Source of the DNA: JBKEHD01 sp046710445
GTDB taxonomy: Bacteria; Pseudomonadota; Alphaproteobacteria; Rickettsiales; Midichloriaceae
NCBI GenBank assembly: GCA_046710445.1
Contig: JBKEHD010000034.1
Span: forward strand, 1 to 9,179
DNA length: 9,179 bases
Reading direction: 5' to 3'
Numbering within the stretch: the first letter of the stretch is position 1; every line of letters starts with the position of its first letter. Below are positions 1 through 5,970 of this stretch, in pieces. Made by a program: the position numbers and the translations under genes. The notes beneath the pieces are model-generated. The model was not told where the DNA came from. It did not search any database and saw only the letters and a list, made by a program, of their open reading frames with translations.

Positions 1-501
1 ATGTATTCTCCATATGATTTTTGGCAATTTTGGAGAAATACTGAAGATTTAGATGTTGTTAAATTTTTAAAATTATTTACTGAACTAAGTCTTGAAGAGA
101 TAAATGAATTGTCAAAATTGGAAGGGAAAGATTTAAATAAAGCAAAAATAATTTTGGCAAATGAAGTGACAAAACTATGTCATGGAGAGGAAAATGCAAA
201 AAAATCTGAAGAAGTTGCCAAAGACACATTCGAAAAAAAATCTATATCAAATTCTTTGCAAGAGTATCTTCTGTCTATTGAAAAAATAAATTCAGGACTA
301 GATCTTCCGCAATTATTATTAGATGCATCTCTATGTCCCTCAAAAAGCTTTGCAAAAAAATTAATATTAGGAAATGGTGCTAGAATAAATAACGAAGTAA
401 TATCTGATATAAAGTATACGATCTCAGAGAATGATTTTGTTGATAAAAAGTTGCTCGTTTCAGCTGGAAAAAAGAAACATATGTTAGTAAGAATAAAGTG
501 A
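1..501 (+). CDS. tyrS: Tyrosyl-tRNA synthetase, C-terminal part (5' truncated by window)
   Basis: TyrRS charges tRNA-Tyr with tyrosine in the cytoplasm. The visible 166 residues begin at the conserved stretch SPYDFWQFWRNTEDLDV, which in bacterial TyrRS follows the KMSKS loop. The catalytic Rossmann domain therefore lies before the window, and the ATG at base 1 is most likely an internal Met, not the start. Residues about 20-65 (LFTELSLEEINEL, then the ALxxEVTxLCHGEE-like helix) match the tRNA-binding helical region. Residues about 104-166 (LLLDASLCPSKSFAKKLI, GARINNEVI) are an S4-like RNA-binding domain. The reading frame is open and ends at TGA 499-501. The mrp-like gene starts inside this stop (GTGA overlap), which suggests co-transcription and translational coupling. 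No damage is visible. Family assignment is from recognised motifs and is strong. Confidence 0.93.
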   Translation: MYSPYDFWQFWRNTEDLDVVKFLKLFTELSLEEINELSKLEGKDLNKAKIILANEVTKLCHGEENAKKSEEVAKDTFEKKSISNSLQEYLLSIEKINSGLDLPQLLLDASLCPSKSFAKKLILGNGARINNEVISDIKYTISENDFVDKKLLVSAGKKKHMLVRIK

Positions 502-1241
502 AATTAAACAATATCAAAAAAATAATAGTAATTGCCTCAGGGAAAGGTGGGGTAGGGAAATCTACAATTGCCGCAAATTTAGCTCTTTCTTTGTCCAGAG
601 CTGGAAATAATGTTGGTTTGCTTGATGCTGATATTTATGGACCTTCAGTTGCAAAAATATTTGATATAGATGAAAAGCCAGTTGTAGAAAATGGGTTCTT
701 TATTCCTATTGTAAGATGTGGGATAAAATTGATGTCTATGGGTTTTTTAGTGTCTGAGGATGCAGCTCTTATTTGGAGAGGCCCGATGATTACTAAAGCG
801 TTGCATCAACTTTTTCAATCAACAAAATGGGGTGGTGAGACAAATGATCCACTAGATTATTTGATCGTAGATACTCCTCCTGGAACTGGTGATATTCATT
901 TAACAATTGCTAAAAGTTACGACATAGATTCTGCCATAATAATAACTACTCCGCATGAATTAAGTGTGATTGACGCCTTTAAAACCTATGATTTGTTCAA
1001 AAAATTGAACGTGAAGGTTGGTGGGGTTATGGAAAACATGAGCTATGTGATAGAAGAAAACTCAAAGAAAAAATTATATATTTTTGGTGAAAGTAAATTA
1101 GATAAATATTGTGTTAAGCACGGTGTTAAGATATTAGCTAAAATTCCATTTTTACCTTTGCTTAGAGATAAAATATTAACAAACAAAACTGATTCTAAAA
1201 ACACATATGATATTTTTAATGAAGTTATAAAAGTTATTTAA
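498..1241 (+). CDS. mrp: Mrp/ApbC/NBP35-family P-loop ATPase
   Basis: Proteins of this family are cytosolic ATPases that bind and deliver Fe-S clusters. Visible motifs are the deviant Walker A GKGGVGKST (residues 15-23, signature Lys16), the switch segment DADIYGPS (43-50), DTPPGTGD (about 125-132), and the family hallmark ENMSY (about 179-183). The start is GTG at 498, overlapping the tyrS TGA; it places a short basic segment directly before the first beta strand. Two things are odd. The protein is 247 residues and begins at the P-loop domain, so the N-terminal DUF59/MIP18-like domain found in many bacterial Mrp proteins is absent. The CxxC pair expected just after NMSY is also absent; the sequence there is VIEENSKKK. 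ATP binding looks intact, but cluster binding by the usual cysteines looks unlikely. The alternative is a ParA-like paralogue, less likely given RGPM, DTPPGTGD and ENMSY. Confidence 0.88.
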   Translation: MKLNNIKKIIVIASGKGGVGKSTIAANLALSLSRAGNNVGLLDADIYGPSVAKIFDIDEKPVVENGFFIPIVRCGIKLMSMGFLVSEDAALIWRGPMITKALHQLFQSTKWGGETNDPLDYLIVDTPPGTGDIHLTIAKSYDIDSAIIITTPHELSVIDAFKTYDLFKKLNVKVGGVMENMSYVIEENSKKKLYIFGESKLDKYCVKHGVKILAKIPFLPLLRDKILTNKTDSKNTYDIFNEVIKVI

Positions 1242-1250
1242 TATCTAGTT

Positions 1251-1271
1251 AAAAAACATAGTATGTTTTTT
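1251..1271 (+). terminator. AT-rich hairpin after mrp, possible terminator
   Basis: A perfect 9-bp inverted repeat (AAAAAACAT at 1251-1259, ATGTTTTTT at 1263-1271) with a 3-base loop lies 10 bases after the mrp stop. The T run is part of the stem and the stem is nearly all A-T, so it is weak. Its position between two transcription units fits an AT-rich genome's intrinsic terminator. Confidence 0.4.
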
Positions 1272-1292
1272 GCAAAAAAATAAGTAAAAATG

Positions 1293-1321
1293 TTGGAGTT
1301 AGAGATCTTTATATATATACT
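1293..1321 (+). promoter_or_regulatory. Sigma70-like promoter for the phage-like gene
   Basis: TTGGAG at 1293-1298 and TATACT at 1316-1321 are separated by 17 bases. The -10 box matches consensus at 5 of 6 positions and the -35 at 3 of 6. It sits after the mrp hairpin and about 33 bases before the TTG start at 1355. A GAGG Shine-Dalgarno at 1344-1347 follows, 7 bases before that TTG. Confidence 0.45.
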
Positions 1322-1354
1322 CTGCAGCAAACTAAAAAGAGATGAGGTGTTGTT

Positions 1355-1834
1355 TTGAATATTTTTTACTTAGATGATAATATAGAAAAATGCGCACAAT
1401 CACATGCAGATACACATGTAATTAAGATGATTTTAGAATCAGTGCAAATTCTATGCACAACTTTATTTTTAAATGGTATAGATACTCCATATCGACCAAC
1501 GCATAAAAAGCATCCATGTGTGTTATGGGCTTCTGAATCATTTAGCAATTGGCTATGGCTTAGAGAATTGACAATAGAGCTAAACAAAGAGTATCGCTAT
1601 AGATGGGATAAAAAAAATGATCATGCATCCTATACTGTAATGAACTCTTTAAAACCACCAAAATGTTGCATGCAGGACAATGGAATAACTAAAAGGCCTC
1701 AAGCAATGCCAGAAATATATAAATCTGCTGAGGATCCTTTAGTAGCATATAGAAAATATTATTCTATAGAGAAAAGGTTATTGCACAAATATACAAAAAG
1801 AGAAAAACCAATTTGGATAAAAAGCTATTCATAA
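1355..1834 (+). CDS. Phage-like conserved protein of unknown function
   Basis: A 159-residue soluble protein with no signal peptide or membrane segment. It opens MNIFYLDDN and carries HADTHVIKMILESVQIL (residues about 17-33), THKKHPCVLWASESFSNWLWL (about 49-69), QAMPEIYKS and REKPIWI. From memory this matches a family of small proteins common in tailed phages and some bacteria, typically with a CDKHVVKM-type motif near the N-terminus and a HPCxxWxxxSxxNxxWL core. I do not know an established function and assign none. Here the first Cys of CDKHV-type sequences is Ala (HADTHV). The conserved His, Lys, Trp and Asn positions suggest a binding or catalytic pocket, as an inference. The start is TTG at 1355, supported by GAGG at 1344-1347 and by the family-like first residues; no ATG is suitably placed. 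It is likely monocistronic, or read through to the ankyrin gene 53 bases on. Confidence 0.75.
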   Translation: MNIFYLDDNIEKCAQSHADTHVIKMILESVQILCTTLFLNGIDTPYRPTHKKHPCVLWASESFSNWLWLRELTIELNKEYRYRWDKKNDHASYTVMNSLKPPKCCMQDNGITKRPQAMPEIYKSAEDPLVAYRKYYSIEKRLLHKYTKREKPIWIKSYS

Positions 1835-1886
1835 AAGCAAGAGTGTTCTTTAGGTAGATTTACTTAAATTTTAAATAGGAGTTAAT

Positions 1887-3320
1887 ATGGAAATTATTAT
1901 AACATTAATATTAGTTGCGTACATTGATACCGTTTGTAAGGGGTATGTAATAACATCTATTACATGGCTTATAAATGGAGCAGATGAAGCTATAATTAAA
2001 GCAGCATATTATGATAATATTATTATTATAAAGCGGATTTTAAAAGAAGGGAAATGCTCAGACAAAGTGATTAATACTGCATTACATGTTGCGGTAGAAA
2101 ATAATAAAACAAGAGCACTAGAATTGCTGTTGAAATCAGCGGGATATTCAGACAAAGGGATGGATAATACATTATATACTGCGGTAAAGAAGAATAGTAT
2201 AGGAACGCTAAAATTACTACTGAAGTTAGAATATTCAGACAAAGGGATGGATAATGCATTCTCTATTGCTGCAGATAACAATAATATAGAGGCGCTAGAA
2301 TTGCTGCTAAAATCAGTGAAATGCTCAGACAACGTACTTGATGCTATATTGTATATTGCTTCAGGGAATAATAAAATAGGAATAATAACATTGCTAATAG
2401 AATCAGGAAAATGCTCAGACAACATGGTTGATGATGTATTAGATAGATCAGTGAGGAAAAATGAACTTGGGATGCTAAAATTGCTTCTAGGATCAGGAAG
2501 ATGTTCAGAAAAGATAATAAAAAATCTGTTTTTTGGGGAAGATGGTAAGCTTAAAGATAAATACAATAATAATGAGATGAAAAATTTATTAAAATATAAT
2601 TATCTTTTAAGTAATGACTTATTTAAAGAGGTGATGGTAGATAATGATTCAAAAGAATTGAATTACAAGTCTGTAGTACAAGAAGAATATAGATTACAAC
2701 TGCATAAAGAAATTCATCTGTTTGGTCAGGATATGTGTTTGTATTATGACGAAAGCATTATGGTAGCTAAAAATATTATAATGGGTTTTACTAAAATATT
2801 TTATGATTATTTAAATTTTATAAATGGACCTATTTTAAAAGAAGCGTACGAAGCGCTAATAGATGCGCCAAAAACAAAACAAAAAGCAGTAGATGCAGAT
2901 AAGGAAGAAAAGGAGGTGCAGCAAAAAGAAAATAAAAAAATAACAGCAGAAGAAATAAATGGAAAATTAAGCGAATCATTAGGTGAAATAATAAGTGTGT
3001 ATGATAGGGAGGATCTAAAAGAGTTGTTGCTAGAGATGATGTTAAGGGTGATATCAGAAATGGAAGTATCAAAACCAAAATTAGAGATGGAGCTAGAAAA
3101 AATAGATCAAGGAATAATTATTTCAACAAAGGCACAAGAAAATGTAATGGAAGAAGAGATGGAGTTTCGAACAGATAAAGTGATTGAAATAAAGGTTCAG
3201 TATACTCCTGAAAAATTGGTAAGTGGTAACGATATAAATTCAGTAGAAATTCCAATATTATGCATGGAAGGTTCTGGAGAAATGGGAATGCCTGCAATTT
3301 CAGGAGAAATATTAATATGA
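1887..3320 (+). CDS. Ankyrin-like repeat protein with 30-residue units and charged C-terminus
   Basis: A 477-residue protein. Residues 1-30 are rich in Ile, Leu and Val and could be a membrane or export segment, but no clear signal-peptidase site is visible. Residues 57-210 hold five degenerate ankyrin-like units starting at Cys/Tyr-Ser-Asp (about 57, 87, 116, 146, 176, with a sixth start at 206). The period is 30 residues (29 once), against the usual 33. Each unit has the pattern [CY]SD, then a short helix with Leu and Ala, an Asn-Asn/Lys turn, and a LxLLL helix. Residues about 225-310 are a non-repeat region. Residues about 325-350 are very rich in Lys, Glu and Gln, probably coiled coil, followed by amphipathic helices. 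ATG 1887 has AGGAG at 1877-1881. Such proteins often mediate protein-protein contact; a host-directed role is inference only. The frame is intact, but a decayed relative follows at once. Confidence 0.8.
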   Translation: MEIIITLILVAYIDTVCKGYVITSITWLINGADEAIIKAAYYDNIIIIKRILKEGKCSDKVINTALHVAVENNKTRALELLLKSAGYSDKGMDNTLYTAVKKNSIGTLKLLLKLEYSDKGMDNAFSIAADNNNIEALELLLKSVKCSDNVLDAILYIASGNNKIGIITLLIESGKCSDNMVDDVLDRSVRKNELGMLKLLLGSGRCSEKIIKNLFFGEDGKLKDKYNNNEMKNLLKYNYLLSNDLFKEVMVDNDSKELNYKSVVQEEYRLQLHKEIHLFGQDMCLYYDESIMVAKNIIMGFTKIFYDYLNFINGPILKEAYEALIDAPKTKQKAVDADKEEKEVQQKENKKITAEEINGKLSESLGEIISVYDREDLKELLLEMMLRVISEMEVSKPKLEMELEKIDQGIIISTKAQENVMEEEMEFRTDKVIEIKVQYTPEKLVSGNDINSVEIPILCMEGSGEMGMPAISGEILI

Positions 3321-3602
3321 AATACATATGTAAGTGCTCTGTCAGAAGTGCTGGATGTGCTTTTGGGTACACACAACTACTCAGAGGATGGGGATTGATG
3401 CCGCATTACTTTGTTCAATAGATAATTTTATCATAACAGAAATGAGATTACTCTTGAATACAAGTATGTGCTCAGAGAAAGGGGTTTTTATTGCTCGTTA
3501 AAGAAGTTAGATGAGGTATACCATCAAGAACGTTGTGATGAAATGATTAAGTCTCTTTTGAAATCAGGGAAATGCTCTAAAAATAATATAATTAATACTT
3601 AA
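3320..3602 (+). pseudogene. Frameshifted remnant of a 30-residue ankyrin-repeat gene
   Basis: Translating across two frame changes gives repeat sequence like that of the preceding gene. In the frame of that gene, after its stop, bases to about 3389 read SEVLDVLLGTHNYSEDG. From 3388 the +1 frame reads MGIDAALLCSIDN, then EMRLLLNTSMCSEKGVFIAR, and stops at 3499-3501. From 3502 the original frame reads KKLDEVYHQERCDEM, then IKSLLKSGKCSKNNIINT, and stops at 3600-3602. The CSEKG and KSGKCS boundaries and the LLL helices match the intact neighbour at the expected spacing. I infer a broken duplicate or a lost downstream extension of the ankyrin gene. No single frame is long enough to be a gene here. 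The IS6-type element begins about 30 bases further on. Confidence 0.65.
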
Positions 3603-3633
3603 AAAGAAGGGGAAAATATAGTGTCATTAGGAA

Positions 3634-3649
3634 GGCAGCGTCAAGTTAA
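3634..3649 (+). repeat. Left terminal inverted repeat of IS6-type element
   Basis: GGCAGCGTCAAGTTAA. Its reverse complement matches 4313-4328 except at the fifth base (G here, C in the right end). Confidence 0.8.
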
Positions 3650-3724
3650 AAAGAGAATAGAAATATGGAATTGAATAAAAGATTAGAAAATTATAGAATC
3701 TAAAAAATAGGAAGATGAGAAGAA

Positions 3725-4274
3725 ATGAAAGGTACAGCAAGCAGACACAGATATCCAATGACGATAATAGGAGAAGCAATATGGCAATATCACAGGTTTA
3801 ATCACAGTTTTCGAGATGTAAGAGAGCAATTATTGTACAGAGGAATAGAAGTAAGTCATGAAACAATCAGGAGCTGGTGCTACAAATTTGGTGCGGACTT
3901 TGAAAAAGCAATCAAAAAGAGGCAAAGGAAAGTAGAAGATAAATCCAGTGCCAAGAGTCATTGTTATAGATAAATTAAAGAGTTATATCAAGCCAATTAA
4001 GGCTATGTGCCCTTCGACAGAGCATAGAAGTCACAAAGGATTGAATAATCATGTGGAAAATGCACATCAACCAACACGAAGAAAGGAAAAGTGCCTGATA
4101 AAGTTTAAATCGCCCTGTGGAATACAGCAAACTCTGTCATTAATGGGGAAAGTAAGGAATATATTCGCAGTTGATGTAGGGAGATATACTAACGCAGCTA
4201 ATATCCAAAAGAAGAATTTTCAAAAAGCTCAATCTATTTGGGATGAAGCTATGCAAGTGATAACTACTGCCTAA
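3725..4274 (+). pseudogene. IS6-family DDE transposase, internal deletion and frameshift
   Basis: Two pieces of one transposase lie in different frames. The first (3725-3970) has the N-terminal helix-turn-helix: RHRYPMTIIGEAIWQYHRFN, SFRDVREQLLYRGIEVSHET, then IRSWCYKFGADFEKA. It ends soon after KKRQRKVEDK. The second (from about 3943, frame 3) begins PVPRVIVIDKLKSY and runs through EHRSHKGLNNHVENAHQPTR, GIQQTLSLMGKVRNIFAVDVG and a C-terminal tail to TAA at 4272-4274. Missing between them are roughly 60-70 residues that in this family carry the first catalytic Asp (a WxxDE-type motif) and the AVDxxG strand. The second Asp (VIDKL) and the Glu (HVENAH) remain. The joint lies near 3943-3948. The product cannot be active. 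Internal deletion is preferred over simple frameshift because the intervening residues are gone in all frames. Confidence 0.85.
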
Positions 4275-4312
4275 AATTTAAGGGTAAGGGTTGTATAATA
4301 CTTATATTCCCA

Positions 4313-4328
4313 TTAACTTGACGGTGCC
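4313..4328 (-). repeat. Right terminal inverted repeat of IS6-type element
   Basis: Read on the - strand this is GGCACCGTCAAGTTAA, the partner of 3634-3649. It ends 7 bases from the protease stop codon at 4336-4338. Confidence 0.8.
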
Positions 4329-4335
4329 CTCCTAC

Positions 4336-5100
4336 CTAATGAGAATCTTTGTTAATTTTTGAAATATTTTTTAATCTTTTAACGAGATGGGGGTGAGTTG
4401 AAAAAATTTCAGCAAACCAAGTTACAAATCCAGTAGATTTATCGTAATTTTTTATATAACTTTGTTCATCAATCTTTTTATATAGCTTTTTTCCTGATGC
4501 TAAAATCAATATTCCTTTCGCAGCTCCTTCTGGAGACAAAAAGCATCCAATATTATCGCATGTATACTCTTTTGCTCTGGAATGTGCAAAATATAAAAAA
4601 GGTATAATATAAGATGGAAGTAAAATTAACGTATTAAATAATCCAACATGTCTTCTCTTGATATGACCTAGTTCATGCGCAATAACAAATTCCACAGCTT
4701 CAATTCCTTCATCATAAGTCATTTCAAAAATATCAGAATATATAATAACGTAATTATTTGATAAAAATTTTGTGGCAAAAGCGTTTAGTATTCCTCCACC
4801 TTGTAATAGGTATATTTTAGGAGTTTTTTTCAATTTAAGAGCCAAAGATTGTTTGTTAGCAATTTGATATATTTCTGGAAACTGGTCTTTAGTTACTTCT
4901 ACAGCATTTCCTCTTAGGTGACCTACAAGAATTACTTGTGAAAAAAATACAAAAATAACTGTATAAATTGCAGAGGGAATCAGTAAAGTTGAAAAAGTTG
5001 AAAAATCTGAATTCTTAAATAATACGTAATATAAAATCAGACTAATAATTAAAGAAAATCCATAATAAAATTTTTCTTTTTTATTTATTTTATATGGCAT
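4336..5100 (-). CDS. M48-family membrane zinc metalloprotease
   Basis: A 254-residue protein of the HtpX/M48 peptidase type. These proteases sit in the inner membrane and usually degrade damaged or misfolded proteins. The zinc motif HELGH is at residues 142-146 and the probable third ligand is Glu178 in SRAKEYTCD (family form ExxxD/ExxAD). The HPHLVKRL segment at about 236-243 is typical of the end of the domain. Hydrophobic segments at about 12-29, 36-60 and 153-172 suggest two N-terminal membrane helices and one after the active site. GGGILNAFA (about 101-109) matches the NAFA strand of the family. The substrate is unknown. All catalytic residues are present, so it is probably functional despite insertion-sequence debris on both sides. 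The start at 5098-5100 gives a sensible basic N-terminus; the upstream Shine-Dalgarno is weak. The gene is convergent with the IS6 remnant. Confidence 0.88.
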   Translation of the reverse strand: MPYKINKKEKFYYGFSLIISLILYYVLFKNSDFSTFSTLLIPSAIYTVIFVFFSQVILVGHLRGNAVEVTKDQFPEIYQIANKQSLALKLKKTPKIYLLQGGGILNAFATKFLSNNYVIIYSDIFEMTYDEGIEAVEFVIAHELGHIKRRHVGLFNTLILLPSYIIPFLYFAHSRAKEYTCDNIGCFLSPEGAAKGILILASGKKLYKKIDEQSYIKNYDKSTGFVTWFAEIFSTHPHLVKRLKNISKINKDSH

Positions 5101-5135
5101 ATTTTGGATTTTTAATATTATTGAATTTTGAATGT

Positions 5136-5163
5136 ATTGTACTTATATTAAGATTAATTGCAA
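5136..5163 (-). promoter_or_regulatory. Possible promoter of the M48 protease gene
   Basis: On the - strand TTGCAA (5158-5163) and TACAAT (5136-5141) are 16 bases apart, with the -10 about 35 bases before the ATG. The -35 box abuts the IS903-like end beginning near 5162, so the insertion may have supplied or altered it. This is inference from spacing and box similarity. Confidence 0.35.
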
Positions 5164-5179
5164 CTTTGTTGCATAAATA
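5162..5179 (+). repeat. IS903-like (IS5 family) terminal repeat, left end only
   Basis: AACTTTGTTGCATAAATA agrees at 14 of 18 positions with the IS903 end as I remember it (GGCTTTGTTGAATAAATC). It lies about 80 bases before a broken IS5-family transposase in the right orientation. I find no matching right end downstream. The first bases also form a small TGCAAC/GTTGCA hairpin at 5159-5173. Confidence 0.55.
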
Positions 5180-5257
5180 AAAAACAAGAGAAAAAAATAG
5201 AGGAAACAGTTAAAAAAGTATCAAATAAAAACTTGATAAGAAAAATCAGGGAATGAT

Positions 5258-5460
5258 ATGAGCCAAGGTAAGAAATGGCGCAAAGGAAAATATAAAGTGA
5301 TAAATTGGGTGGTATATAATAAAGATCTCAAGAAAAGGGGGATTTGACGATGTGCTTCACGCAATAAGGAATAGAAAAATGGATAGAGGAAGAGGAGGAT
5401 GTGAAATGTAGAGGAGGGCAAAGAAAATATTCTTATACAGCGATCCAAGCAATGTATACT
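5258..5460 (+). pseudogene. IS5-family transposase, N-terminal remnant
   Basis: From ATG 5258 the frame reads MSQGKKWRKGKYKVINWVVY, then NKDLKKRG. This fits the IS5/IS903-group opening (YKVxNWxxYNxxLxxRGDLTxWF). At the G run 5337-5341 the frame shifts. The next frame reads GDLTMCFTQ, hits TAA at 5365-5367, and continues GIEKWIEEEEDVKCRGGQRK, YSYTAIQAMYTM to about 5460. Beyond that the similarity fades, and the catalytic domain is absent. The gene is therefore broken three ways: frameshift, nonsense codon and 3' loss. Transfer of the element is old, judging by this damage. Confidence 0.7.
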
Positions 5461-5475
5461 ATGAGTGTTAATCCA

Positions 5476-5502
5476 AGGAGTATTGTGATGAACAATACTC
5501 CT
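5476..5502. repeat. Perfect 11-bp hairpin between IS5 remnant and HU gene
   Basis: AGGAGTATTGT (5476-5486) and ACAATACTCCT (5492-5502) are perfect inverted repeats with the 5-base loop GATGA. No T run follows on either strand, so it is not a textbook terminator. It lies 75 bases past the HU stop on the - strand and could still stabilise or end that transcript. From 5503 to 5576 nothing further is recognised. Confidence 0.6.
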
Positions 5503-5576
5503 CAAATTAAGGAAAATAATACCAAACTAAGTAAATCTTTGAGATCATAAGTACCAGCACTCATATCTCTTGTTAT

Positions 5577-5852
5577 TTATTTTTTATTCAATGTCTTTTT
5601 AAACTCGCTTCCTACAGAAAAACTAACTCTTCTTTGTGCAGGGACTGTTACCATCCTTCCTAGTGGGATTTTTACCATCTTCTCTTCTGTGTTTTTCGTC
5701 TTAAATATTCCAAAGCCTACAAATTTCAGCTCATCATTCTCTTGTAGCGATTCTGTTATACATTTTATTAAGATATCTAAATTCTTATTAGCTTCTGCTT
5801 TTTTCATAGAAATGTCTTTGGATAATTTATCTATAAATTCACTTTTGTTCAT
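5577..5852 (-). CDS. HU/IHF-family DNA-binding protein
   Basis: A 91-residue protein of standard HU length. These small dimeric proteins bend and compact DNA in the nucleoid. The opening MNKSEFIDKLSKDISMKKAE, the helix around NLDILIKCITESLQENDELK, and the strand FVGFGIF are the classic HU core. The beta-arm differs. Where HU normally has GRNPxTGExIxIPA, this protein has MVKIPLGRMVTVPAQRRVSF. The TG turn is missing, while the Pro near the arm tip (IP) and the later VPA are kept. This suggests a divergent paralogue with altered DNA contact, possibly not the main chromosomal HU; it cannot be assigned to HU-alpha, HU-beta or IHF. The start is ATG at 5850-5852; the upstream Shine-Dalgarno is weak (GAG within AATGAGCG). 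Confidence 0.87.
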   Translation of the reverse strand: MNKSEFIDKLSKDISMKKAEANKNLDILIKCITESLQENDELKFVGFGIFKTKNTEEKMVKIPLGRMVTVPAQRRVSFSVGSEFKKTLNKK

Positions 5853-5886
5853 AATACGCTCATTCTGTTATATCGTCAGACATTAA

Positions 5887-5900
5887 CACATATTTATGTG
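5887..5900. promoter_or_regulatory. Palindrome upstream of HU gene, possible operator
   Basis: CACATATTTATGTG is a perfect 14-base palindrome with a two-base centre, 35-48 bases before the HU start. The position suits a dimeric regulator binding in the promoter region. A T-rich tract follows on the + strand, so a hairpin role cannot be excluded. Confidence 0.3.
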
Positions 5901-5970
5901 ACTTTCTTCTTTTTTTAATCATATCTATCTTTTTTATACTACTTCTTCATATAAATCACATGATTCTGGG

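Larger units (their letters stand above)
3634..4328 (+). mobile_element. Internally deleted IS6-family insertion sequence
   Basis: The element is bounded by inverted repeats at 3634-3649 and 4313-4328 that match at 15 of 16 positions, with weaker similarity for about 15 further bases inward. It contains one broken transposase. Its length of 695 bases is shorter than expected for an intact copy because part of the transposase is missing. No 8-base direct target repeat is seen at these boundaries. Instead, TCATTAGG at 3624-3631 is repeated inverted at 4335-4342, so the true ends may lie further out or the flanks have rearranged. The element cannot move by itself, though a related transposase elsewhere in the genome might act on its ends. 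Confidence 0.8.

Noticed and set aside
2009..2566. 185-codon - strand open frame
   Set aside because: It is the complement of the 30-residue repeat array. The + strand frame is longer, has AGGAG before its ATG, and shows sensible repeat periodicity.
3317..3421. 34-codon + strand frame starting in the ankyrin stop (ATGA overlap)
   Set aside because: No recognisable protein and no repeat match beyond KCS. Another frame across the same bases gives clear repeat remnants.
5689..5886. 65-codon + strand open frame opposite HU
   Set aside because: Antisense of a well-conserved HU-family gene.
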